Assembly: GCA_031969915.1 (NCBI GenBank)
Contig: DALYJJ010000046.1
Span: 1 to 42,654 of the forward strand
Length of the DNA stretch: 42,654 bases
From: DALYJJ01 sp031969915
GTDB lineage: Bacteria; Acidobacteriota; Terriglobia; Bryobacterales; Bryobacteraceae
Direction of reading: 5' to 3'
Position numbers and translations under genes: made by a program. Positions within the stretch are counted from its first letter, which is position 1; each line of letters starts with the position of its first letter. The notes under the pieces were generated by a model, which saw only the letters and a list, made by a program, of their open reading frames with translations, had not been told where the DNA came from and searched no databases. Positions 16,880 through 23,865 of the stretch are shown in pieces.

Positions 16880-17584
16880 CTACGGCCGCTTTTCGCGGTT
16901 CCCCTTCGGCCACAGGTGATGCGAGGGGGCGTGGCGGCGGATCCGGATGTTCCGAAACTCCGCCGGCACGCCCTCCGATTGCAGGGCGACGTGCCCGATG
17001 CGCGGCTCGGCCTCACTGCCTAATCCGATGAGCACTCCGTTGAGAACAGTGGCCACGCGGCCCTCTTCGGAATAAACCTCGAACGTGTTCCACTCGCCCA
17101 CCGGCTTCGACGCTTCGTGAATCATCTCGCCGCCTTCGATATAGGCGCCCTGTATCGGGAAGACGCGCCCCATGTGGGATTGGTAGAGCTGGCATTCGAT
17201 CGCGCGCGGCCAGACCGCGTCCTGCTGGATGTGGATCAGCACGCCGCTGTTGCCGCGGCTCGGGTAGCGCACCTCCACGTGAAAGACGAAGTTGTCGTAA
17301 ACGTCCGAGGTCCGGATGTAGCCTTCCGGCTTGCCCGTGGTCACCAGCAGGCCGTCGCGCACGGAGAACGTCTGCTGCTCCCCGGCCCGCTCCTCGAAGT
17401 ACTTGCCCACGCGGCCGTCCTCGCCCTTCAGCACCACCACCATGCGGCCCAGGTCCTTGCCGTTGAACAGCGTCGTCCAGCCTTCCTCGTAACGCAGGTC
17501 AGGGTCGCGCATGTCGCCGGTGCGCTGGGCGGAGAGTGCGGCCGCGCCGGCGGCCGCGCCGAGAAAGGCTCTACGGGAGGTCAT
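16880..17584 (-). CDS. Exported DUF1080 (3-keto-disaccharide hydrolase-like) protein
   Basis: A 234-residue single-domain protein with a Tat-like leader (MTSRRAFLGAAAGAAALSA). Core blocks are TLFNGKDLGRM, FHVEVRYPSRGNSGVLIH, ECQLYQSHMGRVFPIQGAY and GEWNTFEVYSEEG, all typical of DUF1080. The start is the ATG at 17584, since longer frames run into the region antisense to the microcompartment gene. Members cleave 3-keto-glycosides by elimination or hydrolysis. This is the second DUF1080 copy in the locus, opposite in strand and without a DinB part. TATAAG lies 10 bases upstream of the start on the same strand. Confidence 0.83.
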   Translation of the reverse strand: MTSRRAFLGAAAGAAALSAQRTGDMRDPDLRYEEGWTTLFNGKDLGRMVVVLKGEDGRVGKYFEERAGEQQTFSVRDGLLVTTGKPEGYIRTSDVYDNFVFHVEVRYPSRGNSGVLIHIQQDAVWPRAIECQLYQSHMGRVFPIQGAYIEGGEMIHEASKPVGEWNTFEVYSEEGRVATVLNGVLIGLGSEAEPRIGHVALQSEGVPAEFRNIRIRRHAPSHHLWPKGNREKRP

Positions 17585-17637
17585 CGAGGAACAGCTTATA
17601 CCCGCGCGAGGCCCTTGCGAGAGGGCCGTTCCCGCTG

Positions 17638-17646
17638 TGGTACTGT
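17638..17646 (+). promoter_or_regulatory. Extended -10 promoter of the microcompartment operon
   Basis: TGGTACTGT is an extended -10 box with 28 bases to the ATG at 17675. AGGAG (17664-17668) sits 6 bases before that ATG, so this gene has a normal leader. Confidence 0.45.
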
Positions 17647-17674
17647 AAAGGTTCAAATTCGACAGGAGCTCTCC

Positions 17675-17968
17675 ATGCAAGCCCTCGGAATGGTCGAGAC
17701 CAAGGGTCTCGTAGGCGCGATCGAAGCGGCGGACGCGATGGTGAAGACGGCCAATGTCGTCCTTACGGGCAAGGAGTTCATCGGCGCCGGCTACGTCACC
17801 GTGACCGTGCGCGGCGACGTCGGCGCCGTGAAGGCCGCCACCGATGCCGGCGCGGCGGCGGCGCGCCGCGTCGGGGAACTGGTCTCGGTCCACGTGATTC
17901 CTAACCCGCACGAAGAAGTGGAAAAGGTTCTGCCCGGCGCGAAGAAGTCCGGCGGCTCGCTCGGTTAA
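17675..17968 (+). CDS. Bacterial microcompartment hexameric shell protein (BMC-H)
   Basis: A 97-residue BMC-domain protein close to PduA/EutM. It starts MQALGMVETKGLVGAIEAADAM, contains the hexamer pore loop FIGAGYV, VRGDVGAVKAATDAGAAAA, and ends with HVIPNPHEEVEKVLP. Hexamers tile the facets of the protein shell and their pores let small polar metabolites pass. A strong ribosome site precedes the gene. The aldehyde dehydrogenase follows after 56 bases, so the two form one unit. No pentamer (BMC-P), trimer (BMC-T) or signature enzyme is present in the window, so the rest of the shell must be encoded elsewhere, or this is a satellite locus. Confidence 0.94.
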   Translation: MQALGMVETKGLVGAIEAADAMVKTANVVLTGKEFIGAGYVTVTVRGDVGAVKAATDAGAAAARRVGELVSVHVIPNPHEEVEKVLPGAKKSGGSLG

Positions 17969-18024
17969 CGCGAAGCGGCTCGCGGTGCGCGGCATGAACC
18001 GCGCGCCGTCGGGGAGAGAACCGA

Positions 18025-19860
18025 ATGTTGCACGATCAAGACCTCCTTTCCATTCAGGAAGTCCGGACCAAAGTCGAAAAAGCCTGGACTGCCTGGCAGA
18101 CCTACCGCGGCTTCTCCCAGTCGCAGATTGACGCGGTGGTCGAACGCATGGCCGAGGCCGGGCGCGCCCACGCCGTGGAACTCGCCCGTTTCGCCGTCGA
18201 GGAAACCGGCTACGGCAACGTGCAGGACAAGACCGCGAAAAACCTCCTGTGCGCCGAGTTGCTTCCCAAGTCCATCCGCTCGATGAAGACCGTGGGTGTG
18301 ATCCGCGACCTCGCGGACGAGCGGGTCACCGAGATCGGCGTGCCGATGGGCGTGGTGGCGGCCATCTGCCCCACCACGAACCCGACCTCGACCGTGATCT
18401 TCAAGAGCATCATCTCCCTCAAGGCGGGCAACGCTGTTGTGCTCAGCCCCCACCCTCGGGCGAAGAAGTGCACCTGCGCCACCGCGTCCATCATGCTGAA
18501 AGCCGCCATTGAGGCGGGCGCTCCGGACGGCATCATTCAGTGTATTGAGAACCCGTCCATCGAAGCCACGAACGTTTTGATGCGGCATGAGCGCACCGCC
18601 GTGATTCTCTCCACCGGCGGCAGCGGCATCGTGCGCGCGGCGTACTCCAGCGGCAAGCCGGCATTCGGAGTCGGTCCCGGCAACGTGCCGGTGCTGGTGG
18701 ATGAATCGTGCGATATGACCAAGACCATCCGCAAGGTGGTCGCCGGCAAGTCGTTCGATTACGGCACGGTGTGTTCCAGCGAGCAGACCGCCGTCGCGGT
18801 TTCCGCCCTGCGCCCGGTCGTCCTGGAGCACCTCAAGAACAACAACGCCTATCTCTGCAACGACGATCAGCGGAAGGCGCTCGAGAAGCTCCTCATCACG
18901 CACAGCTTCGGCGTGAACCCGAAGTGCGTCGGCCAGTCGCCGCAGAAGATCGCCGAGATGGCGGGCTTCCGCGTGCCGCCGGAGACGCGTATACTGTGCG
19001 CGGAGATTGGCGGGGTGGGTAAGGAGCATCCGCTTTCGGCCGAAAAGCTGTCGCCCGTGCTGGCACTGCTGTTTGTGCCCGACTTCGCGGCCGCGGTGAA
19101 CGCGTGCGAGGCGATTCTGCGCTTCGGCGGCCTGGGCCATACCTGCGTGATTCACGCCAAGGATGAAGCGCGCATTCACGAGTACGCGCAGCGCATGCCC
19201 GCCTACCGCGTGCTGGTGAATACGTCTTCGCCCCAAGGGTCCACCGGCATCACCACCAACATCCAGCCTTCCATGACCTTGGGTTGCGGCGCCATCGCCG
19301 GCAACAGCACCAGCGATAACGTCGGGCCCCAGCACCTGATCAACATCAAGCGGCTGGCGCGCTCCGTCCGCCTTCCCGAGGACGCCTTGCAGACGCCCGT
19401 CGTCCCTGACGCCGCGCCCGCGCCCGCGCCCGCCTCCACCCCGGCGCCGCAGCCCGTCCCCGCCTCCACCGGCGGATTCGATCGGAACGCCATCGTGAGC
19501 GCCGTGGAACGCTACCTGGCGCAGCGCGGCATCGCCGTGTCGGGCGCCGGCGCGCCTCCCCCGCGCCCCGTCAGCGTGACCGAATCCGTTGTCGACCGCT
19601 TCCTGAATGCACGGCAGCGGCCGGCCCCCGCGGCCGCGCCCGCCTGCGCTCTGAAGCCCGCCGCGCAACCGGCTCCCCCCGCTCCACCACCCCCGCCGCC
19701 ACAGCCGGAAGTGACCATCGTCGATTTCGTCTGCGAGGCGGACGTGCGCGCTGCCATCGCCCAATCGCGCAAAATCTATATCGGTCCGAAAACCATCGTC
19801 ACGCCCGCGGCCCGCGAACTGGCCCGCGACGAGACGCTCGTGATGGCGCAACGAACATGA
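18025..19860 (+). CDS. Microcompartment-associated acylating aldehyde dehydrogenase with long C-terminal tail
   Basis: A 611-residue protein. Residues 1 to about 450 are a CoA-acylating aldehyde dehydrogenase domain resembling the N-terminal half of AdhE and EutE/PduP: GVVAAICPTTNPTSTVIFK, ILSTGGSGIVRAAY, and catalytic Cys250 in FDYGTVCSSEQT. It should turn an aldehyde into acyl-CoA inside the shell. The tail is unusual: a Pro/Ala linker (about 452-482), an amphipathic helix DRNAIVSAVERYLAQRG (about 486-502), another, SVTESVVDRFLNAR (about 517-530), a second Pro-rich linker, and a closing module (about 562-611) with IYIGPKTIVTPAARELA. The helices look like encapsulation peptides. It overlaps the next gene by 4 bases. 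Confidence 0.88.
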   Translation: MLHDQDLLSIQEVRTKVEKAWTAWQTYRGFSQSQIDAVVERMAEAGRAHAVELARFAVEETGYGNVQDKTAKNLLCAELLPKSIRSMKTVGVIRDLADERVTEIGVPMGVVAAICPTTNPTSTVIFKSIISLKAGNAVVLSPHPRAKKCTCATASIMLKAAIEAGAPDGIIQCIENPSIEATNVLMRHERTAVILSTGGSGIVRAAYSSGKPAFGVGPGNVPVLVDESCDMTKTIRKVVAGKSFDYGTVCSSEQTAVAVSALRPVVLEHLKNNNAYLCNDDQRKALEKLLITHSFGVNPKCVGQSPQKIAEMAGFRVPPETRILCAEIGGVGKEHPLSAEKLSPVLALLFVPDFAAAVNACEAILRFGGLGHTCVIHAKDEARIHEYAQRMPAYRVLVNTSSPQGSTGITTNIQPSMTLGCGAIAGNSTSDNVGPQHLINIKRLARSVRLPEDALQTPVVPDAAPAPAPASTPAPQPVPASTGGFDRNAIVSAVERYLAQRGIAVSGAGAPPPRPVSVTESVVDRFLNARQRPAPAAAPACALKPAAQPAPPAPPPPPPQPEVTIVDFVCEADVRAAIAQSRKIYIGPKTIVTPAARELARDETLVMAQRT

Positions 19861-20345
19861 AGCAGAATCTCGACGCACTCAAGGAAGAGATCCAGCACTA
19901 CCTGGAAACGGAGGGCTTCGTCGCCTTCTACGGTTACCCCCGCCAGAATGAGACCATCCCCGTGGTTCGCTGGGACACGGCGCAGCATCCCGATTACCAC
20001 CCGTTCCTGCAGGCCGCCAAACTGGTGGATGTGAAACTGGTGGTGTTTCACGCTTCCGAGTTTACGCCCGACCTGGTCGACGAGGCGCTGGAAGATCTGG
20101 AAGACGCCGACCTGCCCCGCGAGGAAAAGCGCACCCTGGAGCGGCGGCTCCGCGACCTGCGCGTCTACGAGGGCTTCACCTACGCGCTCGACCTCTCGTT
20201 CGACTACCAGGGACGCATGTACCTGTTCGAACTGGAGACCGAGTGGTACCAGGAGTTCAATGAAGTCTTGGATGAGATCGACGCCGCGGCGCCCGAGGAC
20301 GAAGAGGACGCCGGCCCCCTCGGCGGTTACTTCTCGAACAACTAG
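19857..20345 (+). CDS. Acidic protein of unknown function coupled to the microcompartment genes
   Basis: I do not recognise this 162-residue protein. It is rich in Asp/Glu, with no signal peptide or membrane helix. The first half mixes helix and strands (FVAFYGYPRQNETIPVVRW, VKLVVFHASEF). The middle is a charged helix (about residues 70-100), followed by a strand-rich YALDLSFDYQGRMYLFELE, and an acidic tail ending in GGYFSNN. No catalytic motif stands out. The ATGA overlap with the aldehyde dehydrogenase indicates translational coupling, so it may help that enzyme or the shell, but recJ follows only 9 bases later and it might belong with that instead. Confidence 0.75.
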   Translation: MKQNLDALKEEIQHYLETEGFVAFYGYPRQNETIPVVRWDTAQHPDYHPFLQAAKLVDVKLVVFHASEFTPDLVDEALEDLEDADLPREEKRTLERRLRDLRVYEGFTYALDLSFDYQGRMYLFELETEWYQEFNEVLDEIDAAAPEDEEDAGPLGGYFSNN

Positions 20346-20354
20346 AATCGCCCG

Positions 20355-22079
20355 ATGACGCCCCGCGCGCAGTGGAGTGTGGCCGCGCCCGACGAGGAGT
20401 CCGCGGCCGCCCTGGCTCGCGACTTGCGCCTGCAGAAGCCGGCCGCTCGCGTTCTCTGGAGCCGCGGATACCGCGACCCCGATGCCGCCCGCCGCTTCCT
20501 GGCCCCCAGCCTGGACCACCTGCACGACCCCTTCCTCCTGCGCGATATGGATCGCGCCGTCGAGCGGCTGCACCGCGCCATCGCCACCGGCGAGAAGATC
20601 CTCCTCTATGGCGACTACGATGTGGACGGCACGTCCTCCATCGTTCTACTCAGCAAGATCCTCCAGGCGGCGGGCGCGCAGTTCAACTACACCGTGCCGC
20701 ATCGCCTGCGCGATGGCTATGGCATGCGTCCCGAAGTGGTGGACCAGGCCGCCGCCGACCAGGTGCGCCTGATCGTGAGTGTGGACACCGGAATCCGCGC
20801 CGCCGCGGTGGTGGAGCACGCCGCGGGCCTTGGGATCGACTGCATCATCACCGATCACCACCTGCCCGAAGCGCAACTGCCTCCCGCCCTTGCGGTGCTG
20901 AACCCGAACCGCGCCGATTGCGCCTACCCGGAGAAAAACCTCTGCGGCGCGGGCGTGGCGTTCAAGCTGATTCAGGCCCTGATGCAGCGTCTGGCATGGC
21001 CGCCCGAGCGCGTCCGCCGCACCACGGAGTCGCTCCTGAAGATGGTGGCCATTGCCACCGTCGCGGACGTCGTGCCGCTCACCGGCGAGAATCGTGCCAT
21101 CGTCAAACTGGGCCTCGACGGGCTGCATACCGTCAAGAACGTGGGGCTGCGGGCGCTGCTCGCGAAGGCCGGATTCGCGGACGGGCAGACACCCTCGGCG
21201 GGCGACATCGGATTCCGCGTCGCGCCTCGAATCAACGCCGCGGGCCGCATGGCCAGCGCCTCCGATGTGGTGGAGATGTTTCTCACCGGCGACGCCGGGC
21301 TCGCCACCGGCATCGCCGAACGCTTGCACGATCTGAACCGCGACCGGCAGCAGGTGGAAGCGAAGATCGTCGAAGCGTGCCTCAAGGTGGAGGTGGCGCC
21401 GGAAGAAGCGGGCCTCGTCTACTCGGGTCCGAACTGGCACAAAGGCGTGGTCGGCATCGTCGCCAGCCGCGTCGTGGAGCGCCATCACCGTCCCTCGATC
21501 GTCCTGGGCGAGGACCCTGAAACCGGCCTCGCACAGGGCTCCGGCCGTTCCATTTCCGCCTTCCATCTTCTCGACGCTCTGGAGTCGATGGCCGATCTCT
21601 TCCTCAAGTTCGGCGGTCACCGCCAGGCGGCGGGCGTCACACTGCCGGTGGAGCGCATCCCGGAGTTTCGCCGCCGCTTCGACGCCTATGCGCGAGAGCG
21701 CCTGACTGCGGAGGACATGACGCCGCGGGTGCGCGCCGACGCGCTGCTCGATTTTCGCGAACTGAACGACGAGGCCGTGGAACAGGTGCTCGCGTTGGCC
21801 CCCTTCGGCTGCGGCAACCCTGCCCCACACTTCGCGGTGCGAGGCCTGGAGGTCTGTGCACAGCCCGCGGCCATGGGCGAAGCGCACCTGCGCGTGCCCG
21901 CGCGGCAGAACGGCCGCGTCTTCCAGATCAAGGCCTGGCGTTTCCGCGAACGCGAGCTCGAGGTTGCCGCCGGCGCCCGGATCGACGCCATCGTCTCGCT
22001 CGACGACGACAGCTATTCGGCGGCGCGCGGATACTCGCCCTGGTGCATGACCCTCAAAGACGTGAGGCCCGCTTCGTGA
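20355..22079 (+). CDS. recJ: Single-stranded-DNA-specific exonuclease RecJ
   Basis: A 574-residue 5'-3' single-strand exonuclease of recombination and mismatch repair; length is typical. DHH-family motifs are present: LLYGDYDVDGTSS (motif I), SVDTGI (motif II), TDHHLP (motif III), NPNRADCAYPEKNLCGAGVAFKL, and in the DHHA1 part SGRSISAFHLLDAL and FGGHRQAAGVTL. These aspartates and histidines bind the catalytic metals. A TAGAAT box ends 6 bases before the ATG, inside the stop of the preceding gene. The stop overlaps the next start (GTGA). Confidence 0.93.
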   Translation: MTPRAQWSVAAPDEESAAALARDLRLQKPAARVLWSRGYRDPDAARRFLAPSLDHLHDPFLLRDMDRAVERLHRAIATGEKILLYGDYDVDGTSSIVLLSKILQAAGAQFNYTVPHRLRDGYGMRPEVVDQAAADQVRLIVSVDTGIRAAAVVEHAAGLGIDCIITDHHLPEAQLPPALAVLNPNRADCAYPEKNLCGAGVAFKLIQALMQRLAWPPERVRRTTESLLKMVAIATVADVVPLTGENRAIVKLGLDGLHTVKNVGLRALLAKAGFADGQTPSAGDIGFRVAPRINAAGRMASASDVVEMFLTGDAGLATGIAERLHDLNRDRQQVEAKIVEACLKVEVAPEEAGLVYSGPNWHKGVVGIVASRVVERHHRPSIVLGEDPETGLAQGSGRSISAFHLLDALESMADLFLKFGGHRQAAGVTLPVERIPEFRRRFDAYARERLTAEDMTPRVRADALLDFRELNDEAVEQVLALAPFGCGNPAPHFAVRGLEVCAQPAAMGEAHLRVPARQNGRVFQIKAWRFRERELEVAAGARIDAIVSLDDDSYSAARGYSPWCMTLKDVRPAS

Positions 22080-23449
22080 ACGGCTACGACGCCATTCCCT
22101 ACCCCGGCTATGCGTTCGCCCAGACGCACCCGGACCGCCTCGGCGCCATCGCCGCCTTGCACGGCCTTTGGCCATCCCCTCCCGAATCCAGCCGCGTGCT
22201 CGAGATCGGCTGTGGCGACGGCTCGAACCTGATTCCCATGGCCTACGCCATGCCCGGCGCGCGCTTCCTCGGCTTCGACAACGCGGCGCAGCCCCTTCAG
22301 GCCGCCCGCCGCGCGGCGCAGGAACTGCGGCTCGGTAACGTCGAGTTCGTGGAGGCGGACGCCCTCCAGTTCGAAGACGCGCAGCCGTTCGATTACATCG
22401 TCGCCCACGGCTTCTATTCCTGGGTCCCCACACCCGTTCAGGCACGGGCGCTCGAGATCTGCCGCCGTTCCCTGGCCCCGCACGGCGTGGCGTTCATCAG
22501 CTACGACACCCTCCCCGGCGGATATGAACGCCAGGTGGTGCGCGACCTGATGGCCTTCCACTCTTCCGCCGCCGATCCGCGGCAGCAGCTTCGCGAAGCG
22601 CAGGACGTTCTCGCGCTGGCGGCCGCCGAAGTCAACCGCCAGCGCCCCTACGGCGCGGGCGTGCACGCCGAGTGGTCTCGCGTCCAGGGGCGTTCTCCCG
22701 GCTTCATCTATCACGATCACCTCTCGACGGTGCACGAGGCTCTTTACTTCTCTGAGTTCACGCGGCGCGCCGCGGCGGCTGGCCTTCGGTATCTCGGCGA
22801 ATCCGATTACGCCGAGATGTCCGATGCCTTCTTGAGCCCGGAAGGCGTGGAGCGCGTGAACGCGTTCGCGCAAGGCGACCCCATCCGCCGCGAACAGTAC
22901 CTCGATTTTCTCAAGGGCCGCCAGTTCCGCCAGACCCTGCTCGTGCGGGACGACGCACCCTTGCAGACCGCCCGGCCCGAACGCATCGCCGACATGCTGG
23001 TCACCTCCCCCGCGCGGGAGGAAGAGCCGGGCGTGTTCCGGCGCGGCGAATCGCGCCTGCGCTCGCAACATCCCCTGGCGCGGCAGTTGATGCAGCAGTT
23101 GGGGCGAGCCTGGCCCGGCGCCGTGCCGGTGCGTGAACTGGCGGCGACCGAGACGGACCTGAAGGTCGCCTGCGAGCTGCTGCTGGTCTGCTTTCAGCGC
23201 GGCTTCGCGGACCTGCATCTCTGGCAGCCGTCGTTTGTTCGCCAGCCTTCGCCGCGCCCCGTGGCCAGCGCCGTGGCCCGGCGCGAAGCCGCGCTTCAGA
23301 AGAAGCTCGCGCCCAACCTGTGGCACAGCGTGGTGGAGCTCGACGATGCCGCCCGCGAACTACTCTTGAAACTGGATGGTTCGTTCGGCGCGCCCTCGGC
23401 CGACCCCGTGCTCGCCCGCCTCGCCCGGAACGCACTGCTGGTTCAGTAG
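22076..23449 (+). CDS. Methyltransferase with regulatory domain (possible protein lysine methyltransferase)
   Basis: A 457-residue protein starting at the GTG that overlaps recJ by 4 bases. The class I SAM-binding domain (about 25-150) shows VLEIGCGDGSNLIPMA, ARFLGFDNA and VEFVEADALQFE. A segment FISYDTLPGGYERQVVRDLMAFH begins the predicted methyltransferase regulatory domain (about 190-290), and a winged-helix-like C-terminal part follows. This domain order is that of the Rickettsia outer-membrane-protein lysine methyltransferases PKMT1/2, so protein methylation is possible. The C-terminal end overlaps the opposing tsaE stop by 7 bases. Confidence 0.8.
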   Translation: MNGYDAIPYPGYAFAQTHPDRLGAIAALHGLWPSPPESSRVLEIGCGDGSNLIPMAYAMPGARFLGFDNAAQPLQAARRAAQELRLGNVEFVEADALQFEDAQPFDYIVAHGFYSWVPTPVQARALEICRRSLAPHGVAFISYDTLPGGYERQVVRDLMAFHSSAADPRQQLREAQDVLALAAAEVNRQRPYGAGVHAEWSRVQGRSPGFIYHDHLSTVHEALYFSEFTRRAAAAGLRYLGESDYAEMSDAFLSPEGVERVNAFAQGDPIRREQYLDFLKGRQFRQTLLVRDDAPLQTARPERIADMLVTSPAREEEPGVFRRGESRLRSQHPLARQLMQQLGRAWPGAVPVRELAATETDLKVACELLLVCFQRGFADLHLWQPSFVRQPSPRPVASAVARREAALQKKLAPNLWHSVVELDDAARELLLKLDGSFGAPSADPVLARLARNALLVQ

Positions 23450-23865
23450 CGCACCACCTCGATCCGCCGCCGATCGTCCGCCAGTCGCTCCATCCGGATC
23501 TCGCTGCGCTCCCGCGGCATCAACTCCGGAAAGCGCTCACCCCACTCGATGAGCACCACCGCCTGCCGGTCGAACAACTCATCGAGCCCCAGCCGCGCCA
23601 CTTCGCCCGCCTCCTCCAACCGGTAGAGATCGATGTGATACACGGCCGGGGAGTATTCGTGAATCAGCGTGAACGTGGGGCTCGAGACGTCTTCTCGAAC
23701 CGCCGCTCCCAGCCCTTCCACGATGCCCTTCGCAATCGTCGTCTTCCCCGCGCCCAGATTTCCCGTCAGCAACACCACCGCCTGCGCAGGCAACTCGCGC
23801 GCCAGTTCCGCGCCCAGCGCGATCGTCTCTTCTTCACTCGATGTCTCGTAGACTCGGGATCTCAC
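23443..23865 (-). CDS. tsaE: tRNA threonylcarbamoyladenosine biosynthesis ATPase TsaE
   Basis: A 140-residue P-loop protein required with TsaB, TsaC and TsaD to make t6A at position 37 of ANN-decoding tRNAs. It has Walker A GNLGAGKTT, followed by SSPTFTLIHEY, HIDLYRLE and VLIEWGERFPELMP, all diagnostic. Its start lies 32 bases inside the end of the nnrD/E gene, so it is probably coupled to it; this neighbourhood is frequent in bacteria. Confidence 0.93.
   Translation of the reverse strand: MRSRVYETSSEEETIALGAELARELPAQAVVLLTGNLGAGKTTIAKGIVEGLGAAVREDVSSPTFTLIHEYSPAVYHIDLYRLEEAGEVARLGLDELFDRQAVVLIEWGERFPELMPRERSEIRMERLADDRRRIEVVRY

Noticed and set aside
19374..19710. Pro/Ala-rich stretch of the aldehyde dehydrogenase gene as a possible frameshift or assembly artefact
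   Set aside because: The frame stays open and returns to a well-formed C-terminal module, and the amphipathic helices lie in the same frame.
20646..22445. Minus-strand frame of 599 codons opposite recJ
   Set aside because: Shadow of recJ codon bias; Arg/His-rich with no family features.
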